DNA from: Syncephalis plumigaleata
Taxonomy: Eukaryota; Zoopagomycota; Zoopagomycetes; Zoopagales; Piptocephalidaceae
Direction of reading: 5' to 3'
DNA length: 64,000 nucleotides
Assembly (NCBI GenBank): GCA_025201365.1
Contig: JAIXMF010000009.1
Span: forward strand, 434,001-498,000
The notes below the pieces were generated by a model. The model had not been told where the DNA came from. It searched no databases and worked only from the letters and a program-made list of their open reading frames with translations. Below are positions 39,483 to 51,685 of this stretch, in pieces (the first letter of the stretch is position 1; each line of letters opens with the position of its first letter). The position numbers and the translations under genes are program-made.

Positions 39483-39724
39483 TCAATCTTCACTTGGATT
39501 ATTAACTTGAAATGAAGCAAACAAAACTTCTTTACCTTCGCGTAACTCTCCGTCAATGGTCAATTGATGGATCGACCAGTAATCTTGATATCGCCAAGCG
39601 ATGATTCACGGCAACTGTCTGCTACAATTTGATCAAGTAAATTACTAAAAGAATACGGTAATAACTTGCCTATTCATATTCATATCTACTTACTTCAAAC
39701 TGCATCTATCATTGCAAACATCTA
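39483..39724 (-). pseudogene. Coding-looking fragment of an unidentified gene
   Basis: On the minus strand two pieces look like exons: CNDRCSL before a GTAAGT donor, then LLDQIVADSCRESSLGDIK and, after one frame change, LTIDGELREGKEVLFASF with NNPSED at the stop (39483-39485). Amino-acid composition is protein-like and the two parts join across a plausible 70-base intron. No ATG-led full gene could be built, so it may be the 3' remnant of a gene, or a small gene with an uncertain start. The family is not recognised. Confidence 0.3.
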
Positions 39725-39852
39725 TTTAAATGTGGATACATTTTAGCATGAATAAACATGATCAATTAACCACATTTATTAATAATTCATACAAGTTGTT
39801 ACATTAAATTAATAAAATGACTAGGAATGCATGGAGTAATAAGTAAAACCAC

Positions 39853-40002
39853 ATGGCGACAAGCCAACTGATCACACAACCATCTTTTATATATGGCAAT
39901 CCATACGTAAAAACATTATATACGCTAAACGCCGTACGGCAATTGTACAATCCTCTCTTCAATCCTTTTATCAATAATGACAATGGTTATCCAGCTGTCT
40001 AA
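39853..40002 (+). CDS. Candidate 49-residue small protein
   Basis: An ATG-to-stop frame reads MATSQLITQPSFIYGNPYV and ends NNDNGYPAV. It has no low-complexity bias and no known motif. It lies in gene-poor DNA between the Crinkler-type gene and a transposon. It may be chance; a small expressed peptide cannot be excluded. Length is close to the other candidate at 14870-15016 but the two are not clearly related. Confidence 0.25.
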   Translation: MATSQLITQPSFIYGNPYVKTLYTLNAVRQLYNPLFNPFINNDNGYPAV

Positions 40003-40381
40003 GAATGAATTTTATCAACATCTCTATTGATTAACATTGAATTTTGTTATCTTTATTCGCATTAATCAATAAACACTTTTTGCAACAAAAAATCAAGCAG
40101 TAAGTAATAATCCGCAATAGCTATACTCATACTAATCCATTACGATTACAGAACAAGACAAGGACATCATCAAGTAGATATTATAGGTATTCAAGTCAAG
40201 AATGGATTGATGCAAGACCCCCATTTAGTGTCCATGTCATTCAAGTCATTATTCCTTGGTACAACAACAAATATATCTACAAGATTATCATTCAATCATT
40301 TATTGAATAAATATATCGAATTCTAATCATTACAATCATTGTTAGAATGGAAAAATAATAATGGATGATGTGGTGTTATTA

Positions 40382-41482
40382 CAGGCTTTTTCCATCCAAT
40401 TTGCGCAGTTAGCCTTCTGTTGTATGAATAAATGATATTTAACACTTACAAGGACTCCTGTATTCTGTTTCCCAGCCCCTCTCCCTTTTGGAGAAGAACT
40501 GGGGTGGTTGACGATACAACCCCGGTAATTTGTTATTTGTTGTTTGGTTCTTGATGTCCTTGTCCTCCTTGTCTTGAATGATTGGAAGCAACGACACTTG
40601 GATGAGGGGTGTTGGAATATCGGTTCCACTACGAAGACAGTTGGTGATTTGAATGAAATCCAGACGAGCAACCATAACCCCGATTCCACAAACGATACTC
40701 GAGTCCTTTAACTTGCATGTCCTCTTAATCATTGTTTCGATGTGTGCATCTAATAGAATAATGAGTTAGTATACTGTAATAAATATCAAGTTGTAATGAG
40801 GTATACTTACCGTAAGGGATCATGACAAGTAATAGGACACTTTCTCATTGATAGTGTGGGAGCTATGGTTGCTCGATTTGCTCAAGCACAATGTGTAGGC
40901 GATATACAATAAGGTAGTATGAGTAGAGTGTAATAGGGACGATTGAACTGGAAGGTGAAGATAAGTTTATTTAATTCGTACAAAATAGGACCCATATTTA
41001 TAGTGGATAATGTAGCATTATTCAATATTGAAACTATGATGAGTGTTGAAGGAACATGGCTGTAATACCAACATAGACACCAATCTCATGATGCAGGAGT
41101 GACAGGGGAGTAATAATGAGCAATAAGGAGCGCATCTCAGAAAGGATTACGTATACCTCTAGATACATTTCATCAGTGGTGTTACCTTCAGATGTTCAAA
41201 TAAATAAAGAATCAGTGCAACAACGAGGATCAAACAACAAGAAATAACTTATCCGTGATTGTTATCGCTTTGCATCCAAGATATGTAAGTTCTATCAACG
41301 TGTCTATTACTTATTATCACTAATTGTAATAGATGATATCGCGATCATTAACATCTCCCTCAACTGCTAGGACCATGACAACTACTCAATAATAATGATG
41401 TTGCTAGCAATTGTGTTAATCTATTTATTAATAAACAGCAAATGTTAAAGGATAAGTGCGCAAATTGGATGGAAAAACACTG
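40382..41482 (-). mobile_element. Tc1/mariner-like non-autonomous DNA transposon, copy 2
   Basis: A 1101-base element flanked by TA (40380-40381 and 41483-41484). Terminal inverted repeats of about 32 bases (28 match by eye) share the core TTTCCATCCAATTTGCGCA with copy 1. The left end is 'B' type (CAGGC) and the right end 'A' type (CAGTG), so the element lies in reverse relative to copy 1. About 76 bases of the A end are nearly identical between the copies. On the minus strand a 97-codon frame (40439-40732) includes MVARLDFIQITNCLRSGTD, which parallels MAACLNFIQIIRSVRNGKG of copy 1. A further part at ~41215-41300 resembles the same internal segment in inverted orientation. No transposase was found. 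The right end is 99 bases upstream of the first OLA1 ATG. Confidence 0.75.
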
Positions 41483-41581
41483 TACTTTTATTCTTCCCTC
41501 TTTCTTTTTTTCTTTTCTACGTACTTGCCGATCTACAAGGATCTTACGTGTGCCATCTAGTAAGTACTCTAGATATTATCG

Positions 41582-43569
41582 ATGCAAGCGGCGTGCAGAC
41601 ATTTCCTGCGTAATAATGGTCTGCTTGCCGTGGATGGCTGGCGCCAACAGCAAGCCATGACTATGGCGGCAGTTACGTTGACTCGTGTCTACTGCCGTAC
41701 ATTTCATAAAACCTCGCTGACCACGGCGCGTCCGTTGTTGGTCGTGCAGAGTGCTTGGATCCACACCACAGGACAGACTGCCGCTAAAGCCTCACGCAAG
41801 AAAATGCCTCCCAAGAAAGGTGCCGTCGAAGAAAAGCTTATGTTGGGTCGTCCCTCCAACAACTTGAAGATCGGTGTTGTGGGCCTACCTAATGTCGGGT
41901 AAGCTATAAGACATCTATCTATATGTATCTATTAGAATACTGACCGAAATACTATGTTAATAGTAAATCTACGTTCTTCAACGCCATCACCAATAGTGCT
42001 GCTGCCGCGGAAAACTATCCATTCTGTACCATTGGTAAGTTTTGACCATAAAAAGGGAGAATCGATGACTAGTGTAGCTTATCATATCCTACATTCATAT
42101 AATAGATCCGGAGGAATCGCGCGTGGCCGTACCTGATACACGTTTTGACTGGCTCTGCGAACATTACAAACCTGCATCCAAGGTGCCTGCCTATCTAACA
42201 GTAATCGATATTGCTGGTCTAGTAAAGGGTGCAGCTGGTGGTGCCGGTCTCGGCAATGCATTCTTGAGTCATATTCGCGCTGTTGATGGCATTTTCCATG
42301 TAGTTCGTATCCTTTATTTTCGTTTATTTGTCACGCATAATATATATTAGCTAGTAGTGACTATATTACATCATCATCATCGTTGTTTCCTTCGATCCTT
42401 CTTTCCTATAGGTGCTTTCGATGATGAAGACGTTACTCATGTCGAAGGTGAATTAGACCCGATTCGTGACTTGTCCATTATTCACGAGGAACTTCGATTG
42501 AAGGATGTTGAATTCTTGGAAAAGCAAGTTGATGGGTTGGAGAAGGCTACAGCACGCATGGGCGTTAATTGTAGCGTTTCCGATAAGGCAAAGAAAGAGG
42601 AACTCGTAAGTGACAAAACCCTAGATATGCATGTATTATGACATAGTGATAACATTACATGTGCATGCCTATAGGTCATTGCACGCAAGCTTCTTGAATA
42701 TGTACAAAAGGATAACAAGGATATTCGTAAAGGCGATTGGTCCAACAAGGAGGTATAGTAATGAGAGAATAGCGTGATTATATGAACCCATTATTAATAA
42801 TAATATTATTATTGCAGATTGAAGTCATCAATTCACTTCATCTTATTACGGCCAAACCAGTTATTTATTTGATCAATCTTAGTCAAAAGGATTATATTCG
42901 TAAGAAGAATAAATGGTAGGTTATCTTCACTCTTATATACATATGTATATATGTATATAGTACTTATTATAATCATTAATACGTTAGGCTAGCCAAGATC
43001 AAGGCATGGATCGATGAGAATAATCCAGGTGATTTGGCCATTCCTTTCTGTAGTACGATGGAATACGAGGTAAGTTGAGACGACTAAGTAACTATCTCAT
43101 ACTGTTTACAATGAAGGTAACCTATAATCATGATAGCTTTCTCAATTGAACGGAGAGGAGCGTAAGGCACGTGAGGCTGAACTTGGCACTGCATCCGTTC
43201 TGCCCAAGGTGATTGTCTCCGGTTATCAGTCATTGCAACTTGTCTACTTCTTCACCGGTGGTCCCGATGAAGTTCGTGCCTGGACTGTTCGTCGTAACTC
43301 TAAGGCGCCACAAGCTGCCGGTGTCATTCATACCGACTTTGAACGCGGTTTCATTATGGCTGAAGTCATGAAATACGCCGATTTGAAGGAACTCGGCAGG
43401 TATGTTACGCATGAATCATTGTAAACAATCTCTTACTCATTTGACTGTTATTAGTGAGTCTTCCGTAAAAGCTGCCGGTAAATACATGCAAAAGGGACGC
43501 GACTATATCGTTGAAGATGGTGATATCATCTTCTTCAAGTTCAATGTAACGTCATCCAAGAAGAAATAA
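41582..43569 (+). CDS. OLA1: Obg-like ATPase OLA1 (YchF family), with N-terminal extension
   Basis: About eight exons encode a YchF-type P-loop ATPase. G1 is [16 protein letters not shown] (intron inside), then [41 protein letters not shown], and [14 protein letters not shown], the altered G4 that makes this family prefer ATP. The TGS-type end has [20 protein letters not shown]. Typical OLA1 starts with MPPKK; that sequence occurs here at 41805 ([11 protein letters not shown]). Upstream, the same frame is open back to ATG 41582, giving a 74-residue extension rich in Arg, Ser, Thr and Ala and nearly free of acids ([20 protein letters not shown]), like a mitochondrial presequence. Use of both starts would give mitochondrial and cytosolic forms. 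The stop is at 43567-43569. Confidence 0.93.
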
Positions 43570-43690
43570 ATGAGCAATGAACTAGTATGACAATGTTCTC
43601 ATTTGTATTGTCACTAGTTCATTCATGTTTACATTGATATTGCTATTTAACTATTTTATTATTACTGTTATTGATATCAATGAACATATT

Positions 43691-44968
43691 TCAGTATTGC
43701 TTCGGGAATAAACGTATGAACATAAAGGTGAATACAAATACGAGACAAACAATCAAGAGGACCGTCCATGTAAACACCGTTGTTTTACCGGCTTGTTTAC
43801 GAAATACGCCCAATCGATTGCCTTCCCTACTCAATCGATCAACACTGGTGGTCATAGTGGATTGCATATCAGACACCACCTAATACACAAATGCATATAT
43901 ATTGTTAGCAATAGTAGTAGCAATACTATCGTATATTTACCTGCTGATCTTTACGTAGAATATCACCAAATGCCGTGACATTATTCTTGAGTACACTGGC
44001 TAGACGAGCCATATCGTCAGTGAGTTCGTTGTGAATGGCTCGATCACGTCTTAGGATACTTTCCAAATCCTCGTTACTTCCACTCATACTCGTGGATTGA
44101 CCACTCAATCTATTGAATATTAGTCACTAATAATAATATAGTATGTATGTATATATTCATACTACTTACAACTCTTTACGTAAATCATCATTGCTTTACC
44201 TAGATAATATCGTATTTAGTTGTAATCAATATAAATCATTAATGAATACTTACGAAGTTGATGGCCATCTACTGCATTATTACTACGTTGTTGTCGTTCC
44301 TAATCATCAATTAATATATCATATATACATGTATATACATGTATACAACTACTCACTTGTAATAGTGCTTCTTTCATTACTTTCTCGGCTTGACGTCGTA
44401 ATCGTAATTCTTGTATACTCTCCTGTAATCGTTCTTTACCTTGTGCTTGAACGAAAGAAGCCGATCTATTATGTGATAATGAGAGATCAATAGGCGATAC
44501 CTATTGATATGCATTCATGGTATATTAATAAGCATTAACTCGCTGATATATATTACTCATGCTTCACGTACAAGTTTAGCATCATCGATCACTCGTGAAA
44601 GTCGTTGAACTGCTTGTGTATAATCATTTAATACAGTCTTATTGAATTGACTAGGTATTTGTTAGAGATACTGTCTTGTTGTACATGCATACAATAACAA
44701 TAGTAGATATTCACCTATCTTCCTTGGATTCATTCCAGTCTTCAAGTGTTGTCCTCAATGTACGTAGATTCTATGCAATATTACTACTTGGCTGACACGT
44801 CACTACTGCTATCAATCTACTTACTGTAGCCAATTTAGCTGTTTCTGGTGTAATACACAAAGTGTTTGTGTCATTACGCGATAAGAGATCCTCCGTTCTG
44901 ACGAGTAGTCGACGAAAGTCAACCTCTTCTCTAGAAGGTGTTGTAGTTAATGTGGCTGGTGGTAGCAT
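43691..44968 (-). CDS. USE1: ER SNARE USE1
   Basis: USE1 is the Qc-type SNARE acting in Golgi-to-ER retrograde fusion with SEC20 and UFE1/syntaxin 18. The N-terminal exon reads MLPPATLTTTPSREEVDFRR; helical parts follow (YTQAVQRLSRVIDDAKLVRE, ELRLRRQAEKVMKEALL). The SNARE region is LESILRRDRAIHNELTDDMA then RLASVLKNNVTAFGDIL, and the C-terminal anchor is TVFTWTVLLIVCLVFVFTF ending IRLFPKQY, which parallels the animal USE1 tail. Six or seven small exons; the middle ones are less certain. It is tail to tail with OLA1, 121 bases apart. Confidence 0.88.
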
Positions 44969-45397
44969 AATAACCGTAAAATGACGAAATGAAAAAGAAT
45001 AAATAGTGTGATGTATTCATATTAATAACTCTATTAAATGATAACTAAGATATTCATCTGGAATGTATATGTATTTACGATTATGGATATAGCTATAGTG
45101 CTAGTATTCTATAGTAAACATGATAGCACATGAACTATGCTCTCTACTAGTTGTATAACGATTAAACGCGAATAGATTCATTGGTTGGCTTGTTAACGTC
45201 ATAAATTGCATTCTTATTATTGGTATTCGGATCCAGTTTATGCCGAGTACAGGTAAACAATACGGCTCCCTTTTCTCCTCACTCTATTATTTAAATACGC
45301 CATTATCTTCTTTTCTGTATCTGTTATACCGTTTATTCTATTCACTAGTGACTACTTGACAAACAGCTTTATTCTCTATCTTTTTCTCTCTATCATC
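44969..45397. promoter_or_regulatory. Divergent promoter of USE1 and 2,4-dienoyl-CoA reductase
   Basis: 429 bases between two starts, AT-rich, with a CT-rich run (45365-45395) directly before the reductase ATG. No specific site such as an oleate-response element was recognised. Confidence 0.4.
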
Positions 45398-46949
45398 ATG
45401 GTAAACACTCCCACTACTACAATTTTCCACGGTGACCTTCTCAAGGGCAAGGTGGCACTCATTACCGGTGGAGGTAAGGAGTAGCATTTACTTACGCGTC
45501 AATATTTGCTTATTCATACGCTTATTTGACCTATTCATGATATGAATATGATAGGTAGCGGCATTGGTCTTGGTCTGGCTACGGCATTTGCTCGTCATGG
45601 TGCTACCGTAATTATTATTGGTAGAAAGTAAGCAACTATTCATTTATTCTATTTACGTATATCCATTAATACGCCATTGATCATAGTAAGGAACGTCTAG
45701 AGAAGGCAGCCAAGTCTATCTATGATGTAAATGGTAAGTAGTAAGCATTACTTTGTTCTACCATTATCTCTAGGCATCTATAGGATGCTAGAAGATAGAC
45801 GGACGAATAGAATGATAATGACTGTCCTAAACAGGTACACGAATACTAGCTAACTGGGTCGGTGTTTCATATGGTTGTTACTTTGGTGTTTACTGATGCA
45901 TAGGCGGCAAGTGTATTACCGCCTCTGCCGACGTTCGTGATGCCACGGCCTTACGTACGGCAATTCATGATGCCGTCAACTCGTTAAATGGCAAGCTAGA
46001 CATTCTCGTTAACTGTGCTGCCGGTAACTTTTTAGCACCACTTGCTAACTTGTCCACCAATGCTTTCAAGGTGAGATGAGACAGTCACGTATACACATAT
46101 GTATATTGACATATTAACAATGTGTATATAGACGGTAGTCGATATCGATCTATTGGGTACATTCAATGCCACGAAAGCATGTCAAGAATTCCTATTTGCT
46201 TCAAAGGGCTGCATTCTTAATATAAGTGCCACCCTTTCCTATCGAGGTAATCCATTACAGGTGAGTGTAGTTGTGCTGTCATCATTGTGTATCAATTCAC
46301 TTACTATTGTTATTGCATTGTATTATTTCACTTTCGTATATTAGGGTCATCCTGCAGCAGCAAAAGCAGGTGTCGATTCATTAACAAGGTAATACATTGT
46401 ATAACATACAGTCAAGTCATTAACCGATTATTCCTTAGAACATTGGCTACTGAATGGGGACCAAAAGGTGTTCGTACAAATGGTATTGCACCCGGTGTAA
46501 GTATACAACCAGTCTATCGAGTATCAATTGACTACATATTAATGATTCACACCTAACTTTAGCCTATTGATGACACTGAAGGATTAAAGGTAAGCTAGTT
46601 TAATAGCAATATTAGTATAGAAATTGTTAACTAACTAACTAACTAATTCATTCATGATCATCACAGAGACTTATGCCAAAAGGTGCTCGTGATCAACTCA
46701 TTAATGGTCTACCATTGCAACGTGCTGGTACTATCAATGATATTGAACATGCTGCCCTATTCTTGGTATCTCCTTCAGCCAGCTACATTAATGGTAAGTA
46801 TTCCTCTACAATTATATATATATATATACATAGTACTAATGTAATAATGATTAGGACATACATTGGTGGTAGATGGTGGTGACTGGTTAACCGCTTCTTT
46901 CTATCAGTATCCACAAGTATTGGAGAATTTCCAATCATCTAAGCTCTAA
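45398..46949 (+). CDS. SPS19: Peroxisomal 2,4-dienoyl-CoA reductase (SDR family)
   Basis: Short-chain dehydrogenase that uses NADPH to reduce 2,4-dienoyl-CoA, needed for beta-oxidation of unsaturated fatty acids. The start MVNTPTTTIFHGDLLKGKVA leads into the cofactor motif ITGGGSGIGLGLATAF, then DILVNCAAGNFLAPLANLS, KTVVDIDLLGTFNATKAC, GNPLQGHPAAAKAGVDSLTR and EWGPKGVRTNGIAPGPIDD. The absence of the usual SDR tyrosine in YxxxK and its replacement by this AAAK form is normal for this subfamily. The C-terminus is SSKL, a perfect peroxisomal targeting signal 1 (stop 46947-46949). About nine exons, several under 60 bases. Mitochondrial versions lack SKL, so a peroxisomal site is inferred. Confidence 0.93.
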
Positions 46950-47070
46950 TAAACTATTACGTGATCATCTTCATTATCTTCATCATCTTCATTATCTTCA
47001 TTATCAATGCTAATTCATTTATTATTACTGATACTGCTACTGTTATGTGTACTATGTGTGTCATTCGCGA

Positions 47071-50000
47071 TCAAGTGCCATTAGATGCCGTGTCATCCTC
47101 TGCATCGTTATTTGTCGTTGATGGCGGTGAATTATAATGAGATATTGCATCGAACCAACTCTCTTCTTCATCGTTGTCACCATCATATGAGGCGATGGAA
47201 CGTGGTCGTTTCGGTAGATTGACGAGATTGACGCTTGTTGACATGTCTTCATTAGAGCCGGATCTTGGTCGTTTACCCGATCCAGTGGAAGTGTCTGAAT
47301 CCCAGTTTGTCTCGTCATCTTCCGATTTATTCGTCATGTCGACATTCTCCTCATCTTCATCCGAGTCATTAAAGTAGTCCTCCTCATCCTTGTCCATACT
47401 AGAGGAGGACCAACCATCTCGACGACCACGATCACTAGATACATATTAATACATGATAAATACATAGCTATTTACTTATTACTTACACGCGTTGATTCGT
47501 CATATCGACTGTTTCATTCGATAGATTACTGCTTTGTGTGGGTGCTTCCGCTGCCTCTTCATTCTGCTCATATCGATCGGTAATGACATTGAATAGCCAT
47601 TCCGGTACCATTAATACCAATCGATGAGCATACCGCTTAAAGATATGCTTCAATACTGCTTTTATATTGCCCTATGTTCATACGTTAGTTTATCGTATCA
47701 GTATAGCTCTACTTGTTAGTAGATCTAATGGTAATCATTGCATTACCGTGGCTAGAAATGAAAATAGTTCAATACAAGCACAATGATTGGCATTCGCTAA
47801 TGGACGACATCGATCTGTAAATGCAAACACTGGTTCTATCAGATTATTGTCAATAAAATAGCGGATATAATGTGTATCATCTGGAATGAGAATGGCTCTA
47901 ATAACTCGGAATGCATCTAGATAGTGATATGTAAATATATATATATATGTAATAATTGTATCCACTTACTGCCACATAACTGCTGACGTCGATGTTCTAG
48001 CAAACGAGTGACGTGTAGTAGAATGCCTGAATTAAGCAAAGGACCTTTGGCTCGTTCTGGATGTCGTTGAATCAGAGATTTCAATATATCACATAGTTTC
48101 TCTGCCAATAACAATTCATCTATAGCTACTAGATCTATCAATTAACATCAATAATATAATTAGTCTTAGATTAGCTAATTAAATACATATTAATTACCTT
48201 GTGTTTTCAACAATGGTTGCAATAAAGTAATGAATTTCTCATCAAAGAAATAACTAAGAAATTCACCCGATACTGGATTCTATGTAATAGAAATGAATAG
48301 TGTTAACCTATCAATCAATCAATCTATCATCAATATGGCTACTTACATCTTGTGCAGTTAATTGTATCAATTGTGAATCCACTAAATGAACTCCTAATAA
48401 TGTTTTCAACATCTATGACATCATAGTAATATTGTCATCAATGTCTATCTAGTCTATATCTATTAGAAATGCCTTCACTTACCTCTGCCAATTGTCCTAC
48501 ACGATAGCCACCTTTACATGTATGAATAATACGTATAAGATGGTCTAGAATGGTCACACCATCATTTGACTTTGACTCGGCTAGAATATGATCTCGTAGT
48601 AGAGTTGCATCATAGTCTATGATCATTACTAACATATTGATAATAATGTCGTTTTCAGGTAGATTCGGCTGAGCGAGGAACTTTTCAAACGTTGTGAACA
48701 AACCAATATCAGCCAGTGTACTATGAATATATATATATATATAAATATATCAGTTCTATTGCTAATCTTGAGATACTAAACATGCTAGTGTACATTACCG
48801 GTAGAATTGATCACGCATTGCAGTTTGTGTAGACTTGGTAACTGAACACAAATTGGCCAGTGTATTTAGCGCGTCCATACGTCGACGAGGACGTGTATCC
48901 TTATCCTCCATGACATCTAACAGTTTACGTAATAGTTTTGGTTCACTCTGGAAATAGCCCATAATATCCACATGATTCATTAGAATTCTCGATGATATAA
49001 TTGAAGCCATTGTATCATCGATGTAACGAGATAGCACGACATTCTTTAGGAATTGTAAACGATGTGTTTCATGAATAGTGGCCACTATTTCTGATCGATC
49101 CACATCAATCACCTCAACAAATCTACCATTTTTATACAGTTCACGGAATGATGTTTTCTGATCAGGATGCTCAGAACTATCTAAATAATATATGGTATTC
49201 ATATTAATAATATAAATACTAGTGCAGTTATTACTTACATTCAAGCATGCCAAGTACTGGTTCAATAGTCTCATCACCAATGAGATGCTGTAATAGATCT
49301 GTATTACCCATTTGTACTAGTAGTATATCATTAATAATCACATCGATTGATTTAGATATATCTATATATATATATATACTCACTTAATCTACGTGTAATA
49401 TCACCGAGTAGTATCAGACTGGGTATATCCTCCAGGTCCTCGCATTGCTCAAATACCTCAATCAATTGTTCAACAAATCCCTATATTACATTAATAACAA
49501 CACTCATACTATCCTAGTTACTTACCACCATGATTAGCTTTTGTGATATACCATCACGATCATATGAGTGTTTTGATGGTGGCATCAATTGACAAAGAAC
49601 TGCTTCTAGATTTCCCATCTTTGGTAGTAGAATGGATGTTGTACTGAAATCATTGGCATGCTCCATATCTAGATCAATGTCAATTATTGTGAGATCATCA
49701 ATCAATATGCTATGACTACTTATATCACGCGTACCTTTATGTTCCTTCATAGTAATATCCTCCTTTAACTGATTGAAATGTGCTCTAATATCAACATGTC
49801 ATTAGATATTTGTTCCGTTTATTTATCCATTGATTTGTGCGGTAACTTACAGCGCAGTATCACGTTCATGTGTATTTTTAAAGCTTAACGCGTGGTAAAT
49901 GTTATCTTGGTCCTGCCATGAAATAAGCGTGCCCATATCTACATGATAGTCATTGTATCTAGTGATTTAGCTATATTGTCTCCATAATACTAATCATAGT

Positions 50001-50373
50001 AGTACTTGCCAGTATCTGCTTCAAATTCTATATCAGGATAGATCTGCCAATGTCCAACTTCAACATCCTCTTCATGATCTGATACAACATGGATATGAGT
50101 GTCATCCATTATTGAACAATGTCCAGTGCCAAGATCTTCCCAATCTTCGTCTTCATTAGAACAATGAAACACTTTGACTCGCCATTGCTTCTTTCCACTA
50201 CTACTACTACTACTACTACTAAGTGGTGGTGATGGTGGTGGAGGACTATCACTCAGTGAACTGCTGTCATCGTGGTTATTCCTCTTCTCCTCTTCTTCTT
50301 CATTGTCGTCCATCTCAATCTCTTCTCCTAGTAATGGCTCGGATTCCTTGGACAATTCTGCTAGATCGGTCAT
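47071..50373 (-). CDS. PSY2: PP4 phosphatase regulatory subunit 3 (PSY2/SMEK)
   Basis: The N-terminus is acidic, then poly-Ser/Pro (microsatellites near 50200-50240), then an EVH1-like domain: VKVFHCSNEDEDWEDLGTG and HCSIMDDTHIHVVSDHEED. ARM-type helical repeats follow, with LIEVFEQCEDLEDIPSLILL, LVQMGNTDLLQHLIGD, HPDQKTSFRELYKNGRFVEV, ETHRLQFLKNVVLSRYIDD, RPRRRMDALNTLANLCSV, FLSYFFDEKFITLLQPLL and YIRYFIDNNLIEPVFAFTD. The tail is acidic with KRPRS near the end. This is the layout of PP4R3, which targets PP4 phosphatase in DNA-damage and development pathways. More than a dozen exons. ATG 50373 is preferred to an upstream in-frame codon at 50451 because family proteins start close to the EVH1-like domain. 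Confidence 0.88.
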
Positions 50374-50742
50374 AGTGTGATGCGGTGAACTATGTGTATA
50401 TAACCAAAATACCCAATCCGCCTTCCCTCCTATAGTACCACAATGTATCACAAATAACTACACGTACAATCAAGTAGGAGAAGGAGAAAAAAGAAGAAAT
50501 CACGCTGATTAAGGAGATTATCGTGGCGTATAGCCTACTACCACTCAGCGATAATACTAGAGAGAGAGATCCCTTTCTCCTGAATAGACAATAAACGGTA
50601 GAGTAGAGAAAAGAGTGACGTCAAATGCACAACTGAAAAGAAACAACAAAAAAATTAATAATCAGCGTTTAGGTTTAGAGAAGATAAACTGCGGTCTCTT
50701 TTTTTCTTATTATCTCCTAATTCTAATTTGAGTGGAATCAGT
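50374..50742. promoter_or_regulatory. Divergent promoter of PSY2 and DTWD1
   Basis: 369 bases between two starts. Purine-rich (GAGAGAGA around 50560) and a T-run just before the DTWD1 ATG. No named site recognised. Confidence 0.35.
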
Positions 50743-51675
50743 ATGTCATCTAACGAGAATACAATAGTAGCAGTAGAGGAAGTATGCTCTAGTACTTCTA
50801 TTGCTAGTGTATCAGACACGGTAGAAACAGTGAATAGTGTAGACGAGTTTGGTCATTTAGCGATAAGTTCTACGGCTATATTGAACCAAATTAACGCTCG
50901 ACTGCCTTGTCCAAAATGTAAAAAATCTGTCATGTATTTCTGCTACTACTGTCATCAAGTGGTCGGTTATGATGCAAGTGATATACCAACAGTATCATTG
51001 CCTGTCCACTTAGACGTGTAAGTAACTATATGATATTGTATGCAATAACTAATAATATATACGCACTATTAGCATTAAACATAGTAGAGAGAAAGATGGC
51101 AAATCCACCGCCATTCATGCTAAAATACTAGCTCGTGATGATGTCACTATGCATTCGTATCCAGATGATGTGCCAAACTATCCAGATGATGGACGTACAC
51201 TGCTACTCTTTCCCGGTCATGTAAGCGACATCATTCATGAGGATAAATACGCGTTACTAGTCATTAACATGATGCATATATATGTATATATACTGCGTAG
51301 AATGCACGCTCACTAGTCGATATTGATCCCGCTTCATTTGATCGTCTAGTAGTCGTGGATGGTACATGGAATCAAGCCAAGGCTATGGTACGATACTCAC
51401 CTGTACTCGGTCGACTACCTAAAGTAATGATTCGAACGGAGAAAACTCGATTCTGGCGATTCCAAAATATAGCACCTGATCATTTGGCCACCATCGAGGC
51501 TATCTACTACTTTTATCGCGAGTATCACAACGCATATGCTAAAACGCCCTATGCAGGCGAATACGATAATTTATTATATTACTTTAAATTCTTTTACAAT
51601 ATGATTCAGAACAAGTATCGAGATACAGGTAAACCATTCACAAGACGCTATCAGGGAGATTATATCAAATATTAG
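50743..51675 (+). CDS. DTWD1: DTW-domain tRNA acp3U modification enzyme DTWD1
   Basis: DTW-domain proteins transfer an aminocarboxypropyl group from SAM to uridine in tRNA; DTWD1 acts at position 20 of animal tRNAs. An acidic N-terminus is followed by a zinc-binding pattern CPKCKKSVMYFCYYC, then LPVHLDVIKHSREKDGKST and AIHAKILARDDV. The DTW-type motif is VVVDGTWNQAKAM; the first residue is D followed by an extra G compared with the classic DxTW spelling. Conserved RTEKTRFWRFQ and LATIEAIYYFYREYH follow. Three exons (to ~51017, ~51083-51220, 51301-51675). The ATG at 50743 begins the frame. It ends 10 bases from the end of the convergent gene on the other strand. Confidence 0.88.
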
Positions 51676-51685
51676 TCATTGGTGA

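Larger units (their letters stand above)
39261..40379. other. Gene-poor region between Crinkler-type gene and transposon copy 2
   Basis: 1.1 kb of AT-rich DNA. It contains one clean short plus-strand frame (39853-40002) and a coding-looking minus-strand fragment (39483-39724), both listed separately. Nothing else is supported. Confidence 0.5.

Noticed and set aside
45400-46949. Bacterial origin of the SDR gene
   Set aside because: It has many spliceosomal introns and an SKL ending, as in eukaryotic peroxisomal reductases.
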